This document shows, piece by piece, positions 1 to 11,185 of a stretch of 64,000 nt of DNA. This DNA comes from Camillea tinctor (taxonomy: Eukaryota > Ascomycota > Sordariomycetes > Xylariales > Xylariaceae): assembly GCA_022578605.1 (NCBI GenBank), contig MU394063.1:682001-746000 (forward strand), read 5' to 3'. The notes under the pieces were generated by a model that was given only the letters and a program-made list of their open reading frames with translations, did no database searches and was not told where the DNA came from. Position 1 is the stretch's first letter, and each line of letters starts with the position of its first letter. The translations under genes and the position numbers were made by a program.

Positions 1-336
1 TTTACCCTCCATGCTAGGTACCCAACCTAATATAGTGTGGCGCAGTCACCCCCAGTTCCCGAGGTCCTTCATAAGGTACCTAACCTAGTACTACCTAAAC
101 TTAAGAATATACCTACTATAATAGTGACCAAGGTTAGGTTAAAGAAATGGCACATATTCAATTGACTACAGCCGCTGGCTGACTGGTTGACTGGCTGGCT
201 AAATAGAGCATGTATCCATTCCAAACAACTTGGATGCTTTGTTCAATTCAAATTTTTTGTTCTTCTCAGTAGTATCTGCGTGGACTCCTAAGAGCTCTTC
301 TTCTAAAATACCCCCATATCTGAGATTGCCTATGTT
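1..336. other. Intergenic, 3' side of arp2
   Basis: No convincing reading frame is present. The stretch holds several of the short ACCTAACCTA/GGTACC words that recur between genes in this window. It lies downstream of the arp2 stop codon and probably carries its 3' UTR. Confidence 0.5.
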
Positions 337-1690
337 CTATCGTGGACCCAGCTTCTCCAAGATCCTAGGTCCCTCCTCTGCCCACTCTTGCTGCGTGACC
401 CACATACTCTCCTTGTCGGCCATGATGTTGGCTAGCACCGCACCACCCAGGAACACCATATGCCGTCGACGAGGAGGATCCTCTATCCTAACCTTAAATT
501 TGTTCAGCCGCTCAGGGTTGCCGCCCAGAACGCGCGTGAGCCACAGCTGCTTGAGTTCCTTCTCCAACCTAGAGGGCAAGCCAGGGTACATGCTGCTACC
601 ACCCGAGAGAACAATGGCCTTGAAAAGAGACGAACGAACATCCACGTCGGCTGCCTGGATAGTATTGAAGAGGAACTCCGCGATACCCGGCTGTTCACAG
701 TCGACAAGGTGGGGTTGGAACAGACATTCAGGGGCCTCAAACCGCTCGCTTCCGACTCGGATCACGCGGCCGTCCGGTAGGGTATAGCTCTCCACTAGAA
801 CCGTCGTGTCCTCACTAAGACGCTTGTCCAATTCTAGATCGTAGGATACATAACAGAGCTTTTCCTTGATTTGCCGCACCGTCTCGAAGTCGGCGGTACG
901 GTTGAGAGCGTATCCTCGTCGCAGGAGTAGCGCGATGAGATTGCGGGTGACATCTCGGCCGGCGACGTCGAGTCTTCGCGTGAGGTGGTTGAGGACAACG
1001 GATTCGTAGACGGGGACGATATGAGTAACTCCATCGCCCGAATCGACGACAACACCGGAGCTAAGACCTATGGGGGAACTTATAGTCAGCTTGCTGGATG
1101 TATAATATGGTCGGCCGTAGATTTTCTTTCCCATCTTTTTACGTACCTTGCGCATACAGCGCTAGCACGGCCTGGATGGCGACGTAGACACCGCCAAAGC
1201 CGTAGCGCTCAAACATGACCTCGCACATCTGCTCCCGGTTCTTCAGGGGGTTCATCGGGGGTTCGGTGAGCAGAATCTTGCGCCCTCTCGGGTCGACCTT
1301 CAGCTTCTCGAAAAAGGTGTAGTCCCAGAGATGTTGCATGTCGTCCCACTTCTTCACGATACCGTTCTCCATGGGGTACGAGATCTGGAGCATGGTACGT
1401 GCCGCAGCAGCCTCATCACCGCACATAATATCCTTGATGACGATGTCGCTGTCGCTGCCCTTCTCTTCGCTTCGCAGAATGGGTCGGCCGATGATCGAAG
1501 GGAACTGGTGTTCGGGGAAATTCTGGGCGGCATAGCCGACTTTTAGAAAGCCAGTGCCTCCATCGAGAACTATGCTCCATCATGTTATGTTAGGAGGGGT
1601 CGACAAAGGGAGGAGGAGACCATGGTGGCAGTAGTGTGTTGGTAGTGGTGGAGTGGTGGGAGGTCACTGACCGATAGGAGGAGCCGCCAT
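337..1690 (-). CDS. arp2: Actin-related protein 2 (Arp2/3 complex)
   Basis: Arp2 is an actin-fold ATP-binding subunit of the Arp2/3 complex, which nucleates branched actin filaments at cortical patches. The gene has three exons on the minus strand: 1672-1690, 1147-1569 and 337-1067. The introns are 102 and 79 nt with GT-AG ends. The product is 390 aa, normal for Arp2. The N-terminus carries the actin phosphate-1 loop ([14 protein letters not shown]). The second loop reads [17 protein letters not shown] directly after the second splice, and the C-terminal adenosine motif is [12 protein letters not shown]. The first exon encodes only six residues and one extra base, a common fungal layout. The start is the only ATG that splices in frame into the phosphate loop. 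The gene is transcribed divergently from the racemase gene. Plain actin is excluded by the Arp2-type insertions and C-terminus. Confidence 0.95.
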
Positions 1691-2653
1691 GATATTCTAA
1701 ACCGAAGACCTAAGGGGTTGTTGTTATTGTTGTCCTTGTCCTTGTTCTGGTAACAGATTAGTCGAGGGAATAGTTCGAGTTAAGCTAGGCGGTATTAGCT
1801 GAGAGGAATTAGGTGCGCATCAGCTACAGCAGTAGTAGCTGAAGAGGTGTAGGTAGGTAGAAGACGATGAGACAACTCGAAAAGCACCTACCAAGAGTAA
1901 AAGGTAGGTAAGGTGGTAGTGTAGGTAGTGGTGTAGGCAGTGGTGTAGGTAGGTAGTAGTAGGTAGCTATGGATTGGATTGAGACGGGGCGGACAGCGGG
2001 CTTGTTTGTACCACTAGCTGACGTTGTGGTTGTGGCGGTGCCTAATCGCTCATGTAACTCGACCTCAACATCCGGTGGTACCTAGAGCTAGCGTGAGGCT
2101 GGAGCCATCCAACCAACGTTATGTACGTAAGATGTGCTACACAATCTGCATAACCTACCTGTATAATTAAGTATGTCTTCCACCCCGCAGTTATTTAAAT
2201 TCTTGTAAGTCATTTGACGTATGGAATACCTAGATGTATTTATTATACATGTCGTGAATTTCTTTCATCTTTATTGCAATTCTCATTAAACACCAACGTA
2301 TATAAACTTGTTAAATAGAACTTCTTATGCTTATATATATATAACTATATGTACCTAGGTAGGTAATTTTTGCCGTACCCAGGAACTCACGGTTGGTTGC
2401 AAAATAGCTAAGTTAGCTTGCTACCTGGGTTAGCAGGTGACTCTCTGTCATTGATATAAATTCATCGTCTAAGTGCATCTGATCATGATGACACACACTT
2501 TCACTTCTCCTCCTCTTCCTCCTCCTCCTTTTTCTTCTCCTTAGTTTAAGCAGTTCTTTGATAGAAACCCCCCTCTAATAGTTGACTAGCCAAGGCTCGT
2601 AACTACCCGCTTGTTCTGATCTCACTATAGTAAAGATTTCCCCAGACTAAATA
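1691..2653. promoter_or_regulatory. Divergent promoter region arp2 / racemase
   Basis: This 963-nt spacer separates two genes facing away from each other, so it should contain both promoters. It holds a degenerate cluster of GTAGGTAGT/GTGGTGTAGG units at about 1850-1970, a pyrimidine tract at 2505-2545 and one exact ACCTAGGT palindrome at 2353-2360. No reading frame looks coding. Confidence 0.5.
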
Positions 2654-3608
2654 ATGCAGATGACTTCCACTCTTGTCCGTGGCAAGGAGGCCAAGATCCT
2701 TGTCTTGAACCCAAACTCTTCCCAAGCGATGACCGATGGCCTAAGAGCTGTTATCAACGATGTAGATCTACCTTATGTATGTCTTTCTCTCCCCCTCTTT
2801 CTTCTGTGCTGCTATATATTATTTTCTCCTATTCTTTCTCGGGACGATTCTAGGATATGATGTACTCCCGCCCTCCCTTCTACCGATCCGAATTTGATAG
2901 ACAACTTACATGCTCATGCAGTCGACGGAAATCCACACTTACACCGCCCCGCCACCCTCGCCGTCGAGCATCAACGACGGCGGTGATATTCAAAGGAGCA
3001 CCGATGTCGTGCTCGCCGACCTCACCGACGAGCACCGGGCCGCATACGACGGCATCCTCGTCGCCTGCTTTAGCGTGCACTCCCTCGTTCCAGCGCTGCA
3101 GGGCGGTGACACCAACCCGTCCCATCGTTCCCAGGCAGTAACCGGCATCTTCGAGGCCAGCATCCTAACAGCCCTATCTCTGCTCAAGCCGGGCGAGAAG
3201 TGGGGTATCGTCACGACGGGCAAGTTCTGGGAAGCGCACCTATCGGACGGCGTACGTGAGTTTCTCGGTATCACCGCCCCGAGTGAAGAGAACGCAAAGT
3301 TCGCCGGCGTCGCTTCCACGGGTCTCAACGCCTCCGACTTCCACCACGGCGTTGACCCTGCCGTCGTGCAGGCCAAGCTGCGGGACGCGACCAGGAAGCT
3401 GCTCGCCGGGGGTAGGACCACTTGTGTCGTTATGGGCTGCGCGGGCATGGCTGGCCTGGAGGAAATCATCCGCGAGGCGGCGTGCGAGCTTCTCGGGGAG
3501 CAGTTTGCCTACGGCGATCTGCACGTCGTCGATGGCGTCAGGGCCGGCTTGATGCAGGTCGAGAACATGATCAAGCTTCAAAGGTTCCGCCCCGGGATCA
3601 AGAAATAG
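2654..3608 (+). CDS. Asp/Glu/hydantoin racemase family protein (Dcg1-like)
   Basis: Members of this family racemise amino acids or hydantoins through two cysteines and no cofactor. Yeast Dcg1, linked to allantoin use, belongs here. The two exons are 2654-2776 and 2922-3608, with a 145-nt phase-0 intron, giving 269 aa. The N-terminal strand ILVLNPNSSQAMT is the family signature. The two expected catalytic cysteines are visible: C90 in ILVACFSVHS and C214 in VVMGCAGMAG. An extra cysteine, C209, lies just before the second motif. No signal peptide is seen, so the protein is probably cytosolic. The start could also be the second ATG at 2660, which would remove only two residues. The substrate cannot be read from sequence. 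The 3' end converges on the MFS gene 194 nt away. Confidence 0.85.
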
Positions 3609-3802
3609 GGGAAGAGAGAAAAAGGAAAAGAAAAGAAAGAGTGAGGGGTGGAAACCAAACTATATTAATTTCTCCTATTTCACCAATTTAGTTGTATAAA
3701 CCTAGTCGCAAAACCCTTTAACTAAATACCCTTTCTTTCTTTACAATAAGTAGCCACAGTAGCGTCGAGTACGCAAACAAACCAGTCCTTCTGCCATCCA
3801 AC

Positions 3803-5432
3803 CTAGTCAATCCGCCTCGTCCGCCCCCAAACCTCATCGGCATTCCTCTTGCCCTTCGTCTCGGGTACGCGCCACTGCACGAACAGACCAGAGAGGACCG
3901 CTAGAGCCGTGAAGATAAAGTAGACCCAGCCCGCGCCGCCGAGCCAGTTGTTCAGCGCCACGTTGATGATCGGGAAGAACTGGGCCACAAGGAAAGTAGC
4001 GATGTAGTTGGCGCCCAGACAGGCCGACTGTGTGGCGCCGACGGCCTCCTGTCCCACGAGCTCAGACGCGAGCATGAAGGGCACGGGACCGAGACCCACG
4101 GCGAACGAGGCCACGAAGCAAAGTACCATGATTGCCGAGAGAATTTTGGCCTCGAAGATGATGGATAGCGCTAGCACGAGCGCACTCGCTCCCTGCCCCG
4201 CGATGGAGAGCAGCAGGCACGTCTTGCGGCCGAGCTTGTCCGGGAGCGGCGAGCACGCCACCGTGGTGATCAGGTTAATAGCTGAGATGATAATAGTCAA
4301 TACGGCTGAGTTGATCGGTAGCAAGTCCCGCAATAGCGATACCGAGTACATGATGATCGAGTTGACACCACACAACTGCTGCACCGACATAACGCCCACC
4401 GCGGCGATGAGCGCCGGCCGGTAGAACGGATCCCGGATGACCTCGAAGAAGCCGAGATGACGCGTGCTTTTACCACCTGCCGTCGCCGCCCCAGGCAACG
4501 CCGCAGCGGCCTCCCCATCCCCGAGGAGCGCCTCCTCCTCCGGCGTAGCCACCGCATCTGAGTGCCACGTTGCCGTCTCCTCTCCGATATCGTAGTGCTT
4601 GCCCCGAATCCGCTGCAACGTCCGTTTTGCCTGCGAGACGTTACCATGGGCGGCGAGCCAAGCGGGACTTTCAGGTACCACCAAGAGTCCTAACCCCTGC
4701 GTAGCCGCAATAATCACACCAGCGCCCAACACCCACCGCCAGGCCGAGTCGTGGCTCAGGAAGTACCCCAGGGTCTGCGTGATCAAGATGCCGACGTTGA
4801 TGCTGATCTGGGTCATGGCGCCAAAGGTGCCTCGCTCCCGCGGCGGGGCCACCTCGCTGATGTAGAGGGGCACGATGACGGTGGTAGCACCGGCGCCGAC
4901 GCCCGAGAACACCCTCCCCAGGGCCATCATGAAGATAGAAGCGCCGAGGGTCTCGATAAGCGACCCGATGACGAAAAACAGGCTCGTCAGCTGCATGGCG
5001 AGCAGGCGCCCCCTGGAGGAGGATACGGGCCCGCTAGCGAGGGCCCCGGCAAAGCCGCCCAGGGTGAACATGCTAGATACCACGGCAAACTGAGCGTCGT
5101 CCATGGGTATGCAGTCGGGAAGCGAGGAGGTAGTGACGGTGGCGGGTTTGGTGGTGTACGAGGTCAGGGTGGCCCAGGCGGAGGCGAACCTCGACGAGGC
5201 GGGCACCCGGACACGGCAGGAGATGACATCTTGGGGGGCGTTAAGCTCGGCCTGGAATCACAACAACAAGATATCAGATCAGAACTATAATATAAGTTAC
5301 GTGGTCTACATAGTAGTATCGACTTACAAGATGAAAGCCGAATTGCAGGGGACCTAGGGTGCTGATGGACAGCAGGAGTATAAGGTATGGCGAAACATCC
5401 CGGATGCACTGGCGTAGGCCAGAGGGCGCCAT
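3803..5432 (-). CDS. MFS transporter, sugar-porter family (Ybr241c/Vps73-like)
   Basis: This is a 12-helix major facilitator of the sugar porter type. Exons are 5328-5432 and 3803-5251, with a 76-nt phase-0 intron, giving 517 aa. The first exon encodes the start of helix 1. The splice joins QFGFHL to AELNAPQ, a phrase typical of the fungal Vps73/Ybr241c subgroup rather than the hexose HXT group. Other sugar-porter landmarks are GRVFSGVGAGATTVIVPLYISE with PPRERG (helix 4-5 loop), PESPAWL near mid-protein, and the C-terminal PETKGK. A central loop of about 60 residues rich in Ala, Gly and acidic residues separates the two six-helix halves. The substrate is unknown, and in yeast the subgroup is vacuolar. 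The start ATG sits in a good context and gives the only in-frame splice. Confidence 0.88.
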
Positions 5433-7485
5433 GGTGGAGGAGGTGAAGGGATACCCGTATACCGATTATAGGTGTAACAATGACAAGGGGGTTGAGGAAG
5501 GTTGAATGAAGTTTCTATGATCTATCTACCGATGTATAAGTCGGTTGTTGAAGCTAGTGGTGTGTTGTTGCTATGGTGGAGAATCGCATTCGCTGGCGGT
5601 GATACAGAATAGGTAGTATGTAGCGTACTACCAGCTAACTTTCCCCCCTGAAAAGACTAACCGTATTCGGATTAGATGCACAGAGCTAGAGAGGTTAGCG
5701 GCGTACCTGTGGTGGGGCTAGATTGGAGCGGAGAATCTCTTATTAGGTTGTCTATCTCGGCCAGCCCATACGGAGTATGGTCTACCTATTTCGTTACGTC
5801 AGCAGGAATCGGAAGTTGTCTCTCACCTTAGTAAATCATCCCGATAATAGGCTTAACTCCGTATAGCGTATACGCAGGTACGGAAATACATGCCATATAC
5901 GAAAATGATCTAGGTTTTTAGACTGATAGATATTTCAGTAATTAACAATCAATATAATACAGAGTTGAAAGCATCTGACATAAGTTTAGCATATCTATAA
6001 GTTAGCCGTATCACCTACCAAAGACCAAGAGGGAGGTGTAAGACAGCCTCTGGTAGGGTACTAAATTGAGGAATTATTTGTACTTTAGGTAAAGGTCATA
6101 TCCGAAAGTATAGGCGATCTGGGGCGATTAAGCTTTTGAATACAAATAACTCGAACCTTTTAACATAGTATCAAATCATCGGTAACCCGCATCGGGTACT
6201 TCGATGTTCGATGGTGTTTATCAATATGTACTTATTATAGTGGAAACTTACAACCAGGCTAGGACATGTTAGCGAATGAAAAAAAAAGATCAACTGATAA
6301 GTCAAATACCCAACCTAGTTTACATCTTAAGATGTATTATGTATAGATATTAGTCTTAAGGAACCTATGCTATATCAATTAATTGATACATGGTATCACA
6401 TTGACGGTTATGTACCTATGAAGTGTATAGTCATGAAACTAAACCAAACCAAACCAAACCAAACTAAAAAAAAAAAAACCCAAAACCTAAACTTTACACT
6501 TCAAACTTTGTAAATTCGTTTTTAATAAGTTCAAATCATCAACTTATAGACTCAACTTATGTAAAAGCTCCATGCATGACCAACTCGATTGACTACCTAA
6601 AACACACATGCGTACCTAACCCAGGGTATAAAGACCAGTCACGATAGTTTATAAGTAAGCCAAGATAAACAAGACCATCAAAGTGTATGCAGGTAGCGTC
6701 TCACTAGTCCTGGCCTGGCCAGCAATACAACCTACAGTGATTTTCACTTACTTACTTATCTGCACCTAACTACGTAAGTTTACCAGGGATCTATCTACTC
6801 GCTGCCACCTAAACCACTGAATAAATATACGTTCCCGGCCTAACTAGCCTATCAGATGGACTGGACCCCTCCCCCGGAACGGTTTCTAGGACAAATGGTA
6901 CAACTACGCTACCTAACCGACTAGGGTGTGAATGGGTGCAAGAACTGCCCAGGTGCAACTAGGTAATGTATTTGTATTGTACCTAGGGAAGGGTAGGGGA
7001 GGGGGTGGAAAAGAGGAAAGAGGAGGAGGGGATCTTTTTCTTTTATCAGTCGAAAATCCCCCTTCTCCTGTTGGTAACATAACAACAATTACATTACGAT
7101 GGCCACTTTAAATGATAAAGAACGCCATGAAGATGATAACATACCTAGTAAGGAAAAAAAAAAAAAAGAAGTTGACCAAGCCTTGAAACCTAGCGCAACG
7201 TGAAATCTATCTGGTCCCATGGGAAGCGACTTTGCTTACCTTTTTCTTCTCTTATCATTTTTTGATCCTTTTCTTTTCTCCTTCTGTCTCTCCAATATTT
7301 CTTTTCCTTTTCTTTTTCTCGTTATCTAGGTATAGACCGGTCCCTATTAGACTGATCTCGCGCAACTCTCTGGATGACTCAAACCTTACGGTGGTTGGAG
7401 AGAAAAAGTAAAAAACTATTAGCCTCAACATATCGACTAAAGTACTGCATGGTATTCGCGATAACCTCGCGCACAACCTATCATC
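5433..7485. other. AT-rich intergenic spacer
   Basis: About 2 kb between the divergent MFS gene and APC permease, so it should contain both promoters. It contains an (AAACC)n run at about 6437-6465, one TACGGAGTA word at 5769-5777, an oligo-A run near 7155 and T/C-rich tracts at 7240-7320. No open frame has coding character. Confidence 0.45.
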
Positions 7486-9526
7486 ATGGATGATCTAGTT
7501 ATCGAACAGCGGACGTCCAACGTTGTCCAAGAACAAGATGAAGACCGATTGGCCCGATTTGGATACTCGCAGGAACTTAAGCGCGATTGGGTGAGGCTTT
7601 GTCTCTTTCTATCTCTATTATCCCCTTTCTTTTCTCTCTTCCCCAATTACTCTAACCTACGTTACTCATATGGCAACATGGACACGTGACCATCGACAGC
7701 ATGACTCTTTCTTATGCCTCATATCGGAACTTCAGACTAACTTGTAGGCCTGTCATAGGGATTGGCGCATAACTTTGGCGTATCGTTTTCTATCATTGTG
7801 AGTCGCCCGGGCGATAGAGCCATAAGAACGAAGGAAAGAACCAAGCTAAACGTATTCATAGAGCGTTATCACTGGTCTCACCACCCTCTTTTCTTATGGT
7901 TTGGCTACCGGTGGTCCAGCCGGTAAGTTCATAACTCTATCCTTTCCTTCATTTAATTTCCATGGAACCCTACTAAGTCATTATCATCACCTGTATAGTC
8001 ATGAGCATCGGTTGGATCGTAGTCTCCTTTTTCACCCTCATGGTCGCTACCGCTATGGCTGAGATCGTCTCCGCGATCCCCACTAGTGGCGGCCCTTACT
8101 TCTGGGCGGCCATGATGGCTCCCACTCGGTGGTCCCCCCTTGCAGCGTGGATCACGGGATGGTTCAACTTGCTCGGCCAAGTCGCCGTGACGACGGGAAT
8201 ATCCTTCGGGCTCGCAAATCTCATTGCTACCGCTATCACGGTTAAGTCGCCCGACTACGACCCCACGCCGGGGCGCACCGTGGGCATATACGCCGCCGTG
8301 CTCGTTTCTCATGGTCTTGTCAACACCTTCGGCGTTAGCGTCCTGCGCTATCTCAACAACGTCTCCATTGCGCTGCATTCCCTTGGTGTGGCCGCGCTAT
8401 GCGTTGCGCTCCTTGCTAAGGCGCCCACTCACCAGTCCGCCTCCTTCGTCTTCGGGTACTTCAATGACGGCACGGGCGTCGACGGGGCGCCCGGTTGGAG
8501 CGAGAGGGCCTCCCCGGCCTACGTCGTTATGTGCGGCGCGCTGCTGTCGCAGTACACGCTGACCGGGTTCGACGCCTCGGCGCATCTGTCTGAGGAGACG
8601 CGCAACGCCTCGTGGTCTGCACCCATTGGTGTGGTGTCCTCTGTTGGCTTTAGCGCTATCTTTGGTCTACTAGTTCTTTTGTCTTTTCTCTTCTCTATCC
8701 AGGACTTCGCCGGTACCATTGACTCCGTCTATGGCCAACCTGTGCTGCAGATTCTTGTTGATGTCTTCGGCGAGGATGGCGCCCTTGTGCTGTTCAGTCT
8801 GATCATGATTTGCGTTTGGCACTGCGGATTGTTTAGTATGACGTCTAACTCCCGCATGATGTTTGCTTTTGCTCGAGGTAAGACACTTCCTCCTTTCTTT
8901 CTAGAGCACCCGCTCTTTTGCCTAGTGAGATGAACCACGTTAGGCCAACGCTTTACACAGATAGCGGTATCCATCCCTTCTTCCACAAAGTCGACGAGCG
9001 GTTCCGTAGTCCCGTTCGCGCTGTCTGGCTCGCCGCGATCCTGAGCTTTATCCTAGCACTGCCGTCTCTGGGCAGCAGTGTCGCCTTTGCGGCCGCCACG
9101 AGTATTGCCACCATCGGCCTATATATCAGCTACGGCCTGCCGATCTTGATTGGGCTCCTCTGCCACGACAGCTTCGTTGCCATGAAGGGCCCCTTTAACC
9201 TCGGCCGCTGGAGCCGCGTGGTGGCCCTGATTGCTTCGCTTTGGATCGGATGTATCACCGTTGTCTTTTGCCTACCCACTAGCAATCCTGTCACTGACCA
9301 GACGCTCAACTACACTGTTGTTGCTGTGGGGATTATCGGTGTCGGAGCGATGGGCGCATGGGTTCTTTGGGCGAGGAAGTGGTTCACCGGCCCCGCTACT
9401 GAGGTCGCTGAGGCGATGCGGCTCGGCGTTGACCTGACAGAGCCTGGAGCGCTCGAGAAGAAGGAAGAAGAGGCGATGAGGGCGGCAACGGCAACAGGTG
9501 CTGGTACTACAACTAGCACTCAGTGA
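7486..9526 (+). CDS. APC-family amino acid/GABA/choline permease
   Basis: A plasma-membrane permease of the amino acid-polyamine-choline superfamily, close to fungal GABA (Uga4) and choline (Hnm1) permeases. Five exons fit: 7486-7590, 7759-7797, 7862-7922, 7999-8877 and 8961-9526, giving 549 aa. Exon 2 is a 39-nt micro-exon. The spliced N-terminus reads through LARFGYSQELKRDW, then GLAHNFGVSFSI, ISVITGLTTLFSYGL, and then the conserved AMAEIVSAIPTSGGPYFW. GFDASAHLSEET, a hallmark of this permease group, lies mid-protein, and FARDSGIHPFF is rebuilt across the last splice. About twelve hydrophobic helices are visible. The first GT-AG acceptor after exon 1 (at 7747) gives the wrong frame, which fixes the acceptor at 7758. 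The exact substrate is not determined. Confidence 0.88.
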
Positions 9527-9552
9527 TCATGAGAGATGATCCGTAGTTTGAG

Positions 9553-9580
9553 AAAAGAGGCCCTCTTTTTTTTTTCACAC
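9553..9580 (+). other. Small hairpin followed by T-run after permease stop
   Basis: A perfect 7-bp inverted repeat (AAAAGAG / CTCTTTT, loop GCC) runs directly into a T tract, 26 nt after the permease stop codon and in the gap before the convergent rpa43 gene. It may help end transcription or be chance. Eukaryotic Pol II does not need this structure. Confidence 0.25.
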
Positions 9581-9850
9581 GCACATATCCCACAAATCTA
9601 CTAGAAACTCGTTGGGTATATATATCGACAATACACCCTTGAATCCATCGTTAGTAGCTTTTTAGCCAGTAAAACGACGTGACATATTAGTACAAAGTTC
9701 TTTAGGCTTGTATTGATAGGCCAAGAATTGGAAACATGACGATAGGCTATATGGAGTGAAAATATTTGGAAGATTTAGGTAAAAACAACAAAGACTAAGT
9801 AGGTCCTTTCTGGGGAAATGTAATTTTGGGAAAGCGATGTCTGTCGTTGA

Positions 9851-11185
9851 TTACTCGGTCTCGCTACCCACGCGGCTCGACTTCCACACCTCAGCGCGAT
9901 CATTCTCGCCCTCTTGGGCTTCCTCCCTACCGAATTTAGTCATAGAGAATTCGGGTAGCCGCTTGTGAGTTTTCCGTAGTAAGCCGCCGTGCTTTAACTT
10001 TTGTCTCCTTGCCGTTTCCATTTCCTCAAGCACTTTGATTTTCTCTTCCTCCTCATCGAGCATCGTGCCTTCGAGAATCAGATATCCATAGTCGTCGCTG
10101 TCACCAACTTCGTAGTTCTTGATTCGGAAGCATAGGTTCGTCCCCTCTCCTATTCTAATTCCAGCTCCGTCTACCCAATATCCGGTCTCATGAATCTGAG
10201 TGGTGTTTTCATTTCCCTCCCCCTCGGCGGTTTCAGGAGTAGGGAGGTTTGCCTCTGCGGCGTCTGTGTTATTATCGCCATCCTTGCCCCCTTTACTATT
10301 GCCCTTGGACGAATCAGATAGTAGGTCGACCCAATGCCAATCCTGAGGCAGACGCCCAGCTTCTATGGATGCTTGGAACCTCGACCAACACACCACACCT
10401 ATGTGGCCTTCGCTTTGAATCTTCACCGAGCCCTCTAGCCAGGCACCGCGCGTAGGACGGAAGAGGTCCACCTCGGCTGTAAACCACCCAAAAGCTACAG
10501 CATACTCGTTGATGGACTCTAAAACCGTCGCATCCTCGAGGGCACTCTCCTCCGTCAAGGCTCCTTGGCCCGGGGCTGCGCCAAGGCGGGGATTCCGATA
10601 GGCTAGCAGCACGCCGCCGAAAGCACGAACATAGCGGTTCAGGAGAGGTTTAAGATGTTGGTCAATATAGCCTTGTATAGGTTCGACCATGCCCGAGGGG
10701 TATAAAGGGAGGTATTGGGATATGGTCTGGGTATAAAATGGGTGTTTCCTGTGGGAAAGTCGACCTATATGAGCCTGGGAACTGGACGAGCTAATGCCGA
10801 TGGATTTGTTATTTGGAATTAGTTGTTGGGTGCTTTCATCCCCTTCCTGGCCTATTCTAATTGTCATAGGTGGCTCTGGGCTTCCGAAACCTTGAGCTGT
10901 TTCTACGTCAGTCGTGCTGTGTCTTTTTTTGTGTTTTTTCGATTTCTTCTCCTTCTCCTTCTCATGGTGTGCGTGCTTGGTGCTGGCTAGAGGTGATTCT
11001 GGTTCTTCCGATTCGGGCGCAGCTACAATACTCTTCGATTTCTTGTGTTTTCTGCTGCCTGTGTCGGTAACTTCTGAATCTCGATGTCGCTTCTTATGTT
11101 TCTTGTCGTCTTTGTCGCGTTTAGGATGTCTGCTCGCCCTGTCCTTCTTGTCGCCGGCGGGCGACAAGACCGCCGTGTCTGCCAT
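9851..11185 (-). CDS. rpa43: DNA-directed RNA polymerase I subunit Rpa43
   Basis: Rpa43 (A43) forms the stalk of RNA polymerase I with A14 and binds the initiation factor Rrn3 in the nucleolus. It is a single exon of 444 aa. The first 110 residues are very Lys/His/Arg-rich (repeated KKHKKRH-like blocks) and serve as a likely nucleolar signal. The Rpb7-type tip domain follows from about residue 140 (YLPLYPSGMVEPIQGYI, then LLNRYVRAFGGVLLAYRNP). The OB-fold part reads FGWFTAEVDLFRPTRGAWLEG and GHIGVVCWSRFQASI. A conserved C-terminal strand reads GTNLCFRIKNYEV. The OB domain contains an acidic/Gly-rich insertion near residues 290-320. The gene converges on the permease with 324 nt between stops. 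Assignment rests on this domain order. Confidence 0.9.
   Translation of the reverse strand: MADTAVLSPAGDKKDRASRHPKRDKDDKKHKKRHRDSEVTDTGSRKHKKSKSIVAAPESEEPESPLASTKHAHHEKEKEKKSKKHKKRHSTTDVETAQGFGSPEPPMTIRIGQEGDESTQQLIPNNKSIGISSSSSQAHIGRLSHRKHPFYTQTISQYLPLYPSGMVEPIQGYIDQHLKPLLNRYVRAFGGVLLAYRNPRLGAAPGQGALTEESALEDATVLESINEYAVAFGWFTAEVDLFRPTRGAWLEGSVKIQSEGHIGVVCWSRFQASIEAGRLPQDWHWVDLLSDSSKGNSKGGKDGDNNTDAAEANLPTPETAEGEGNENTTQIHETGYWVDGAGIRIGEGTNLCFRIKNYEVGDSDDYGYLILEGTMLDEEEEKIKVLEEMETARRQKLKHGGLLRKTHKRLPEFSMTKFGREEAQEGENDRAEVWKSSRVGSETE

Noticed and set aside
4751..5290. 179-codon plus-strand frame opposite the MFS gene
   Set aside because: It is the Gly/Arg-rich antisense shadow of the transporter exon, caused by its high GC at third positions.
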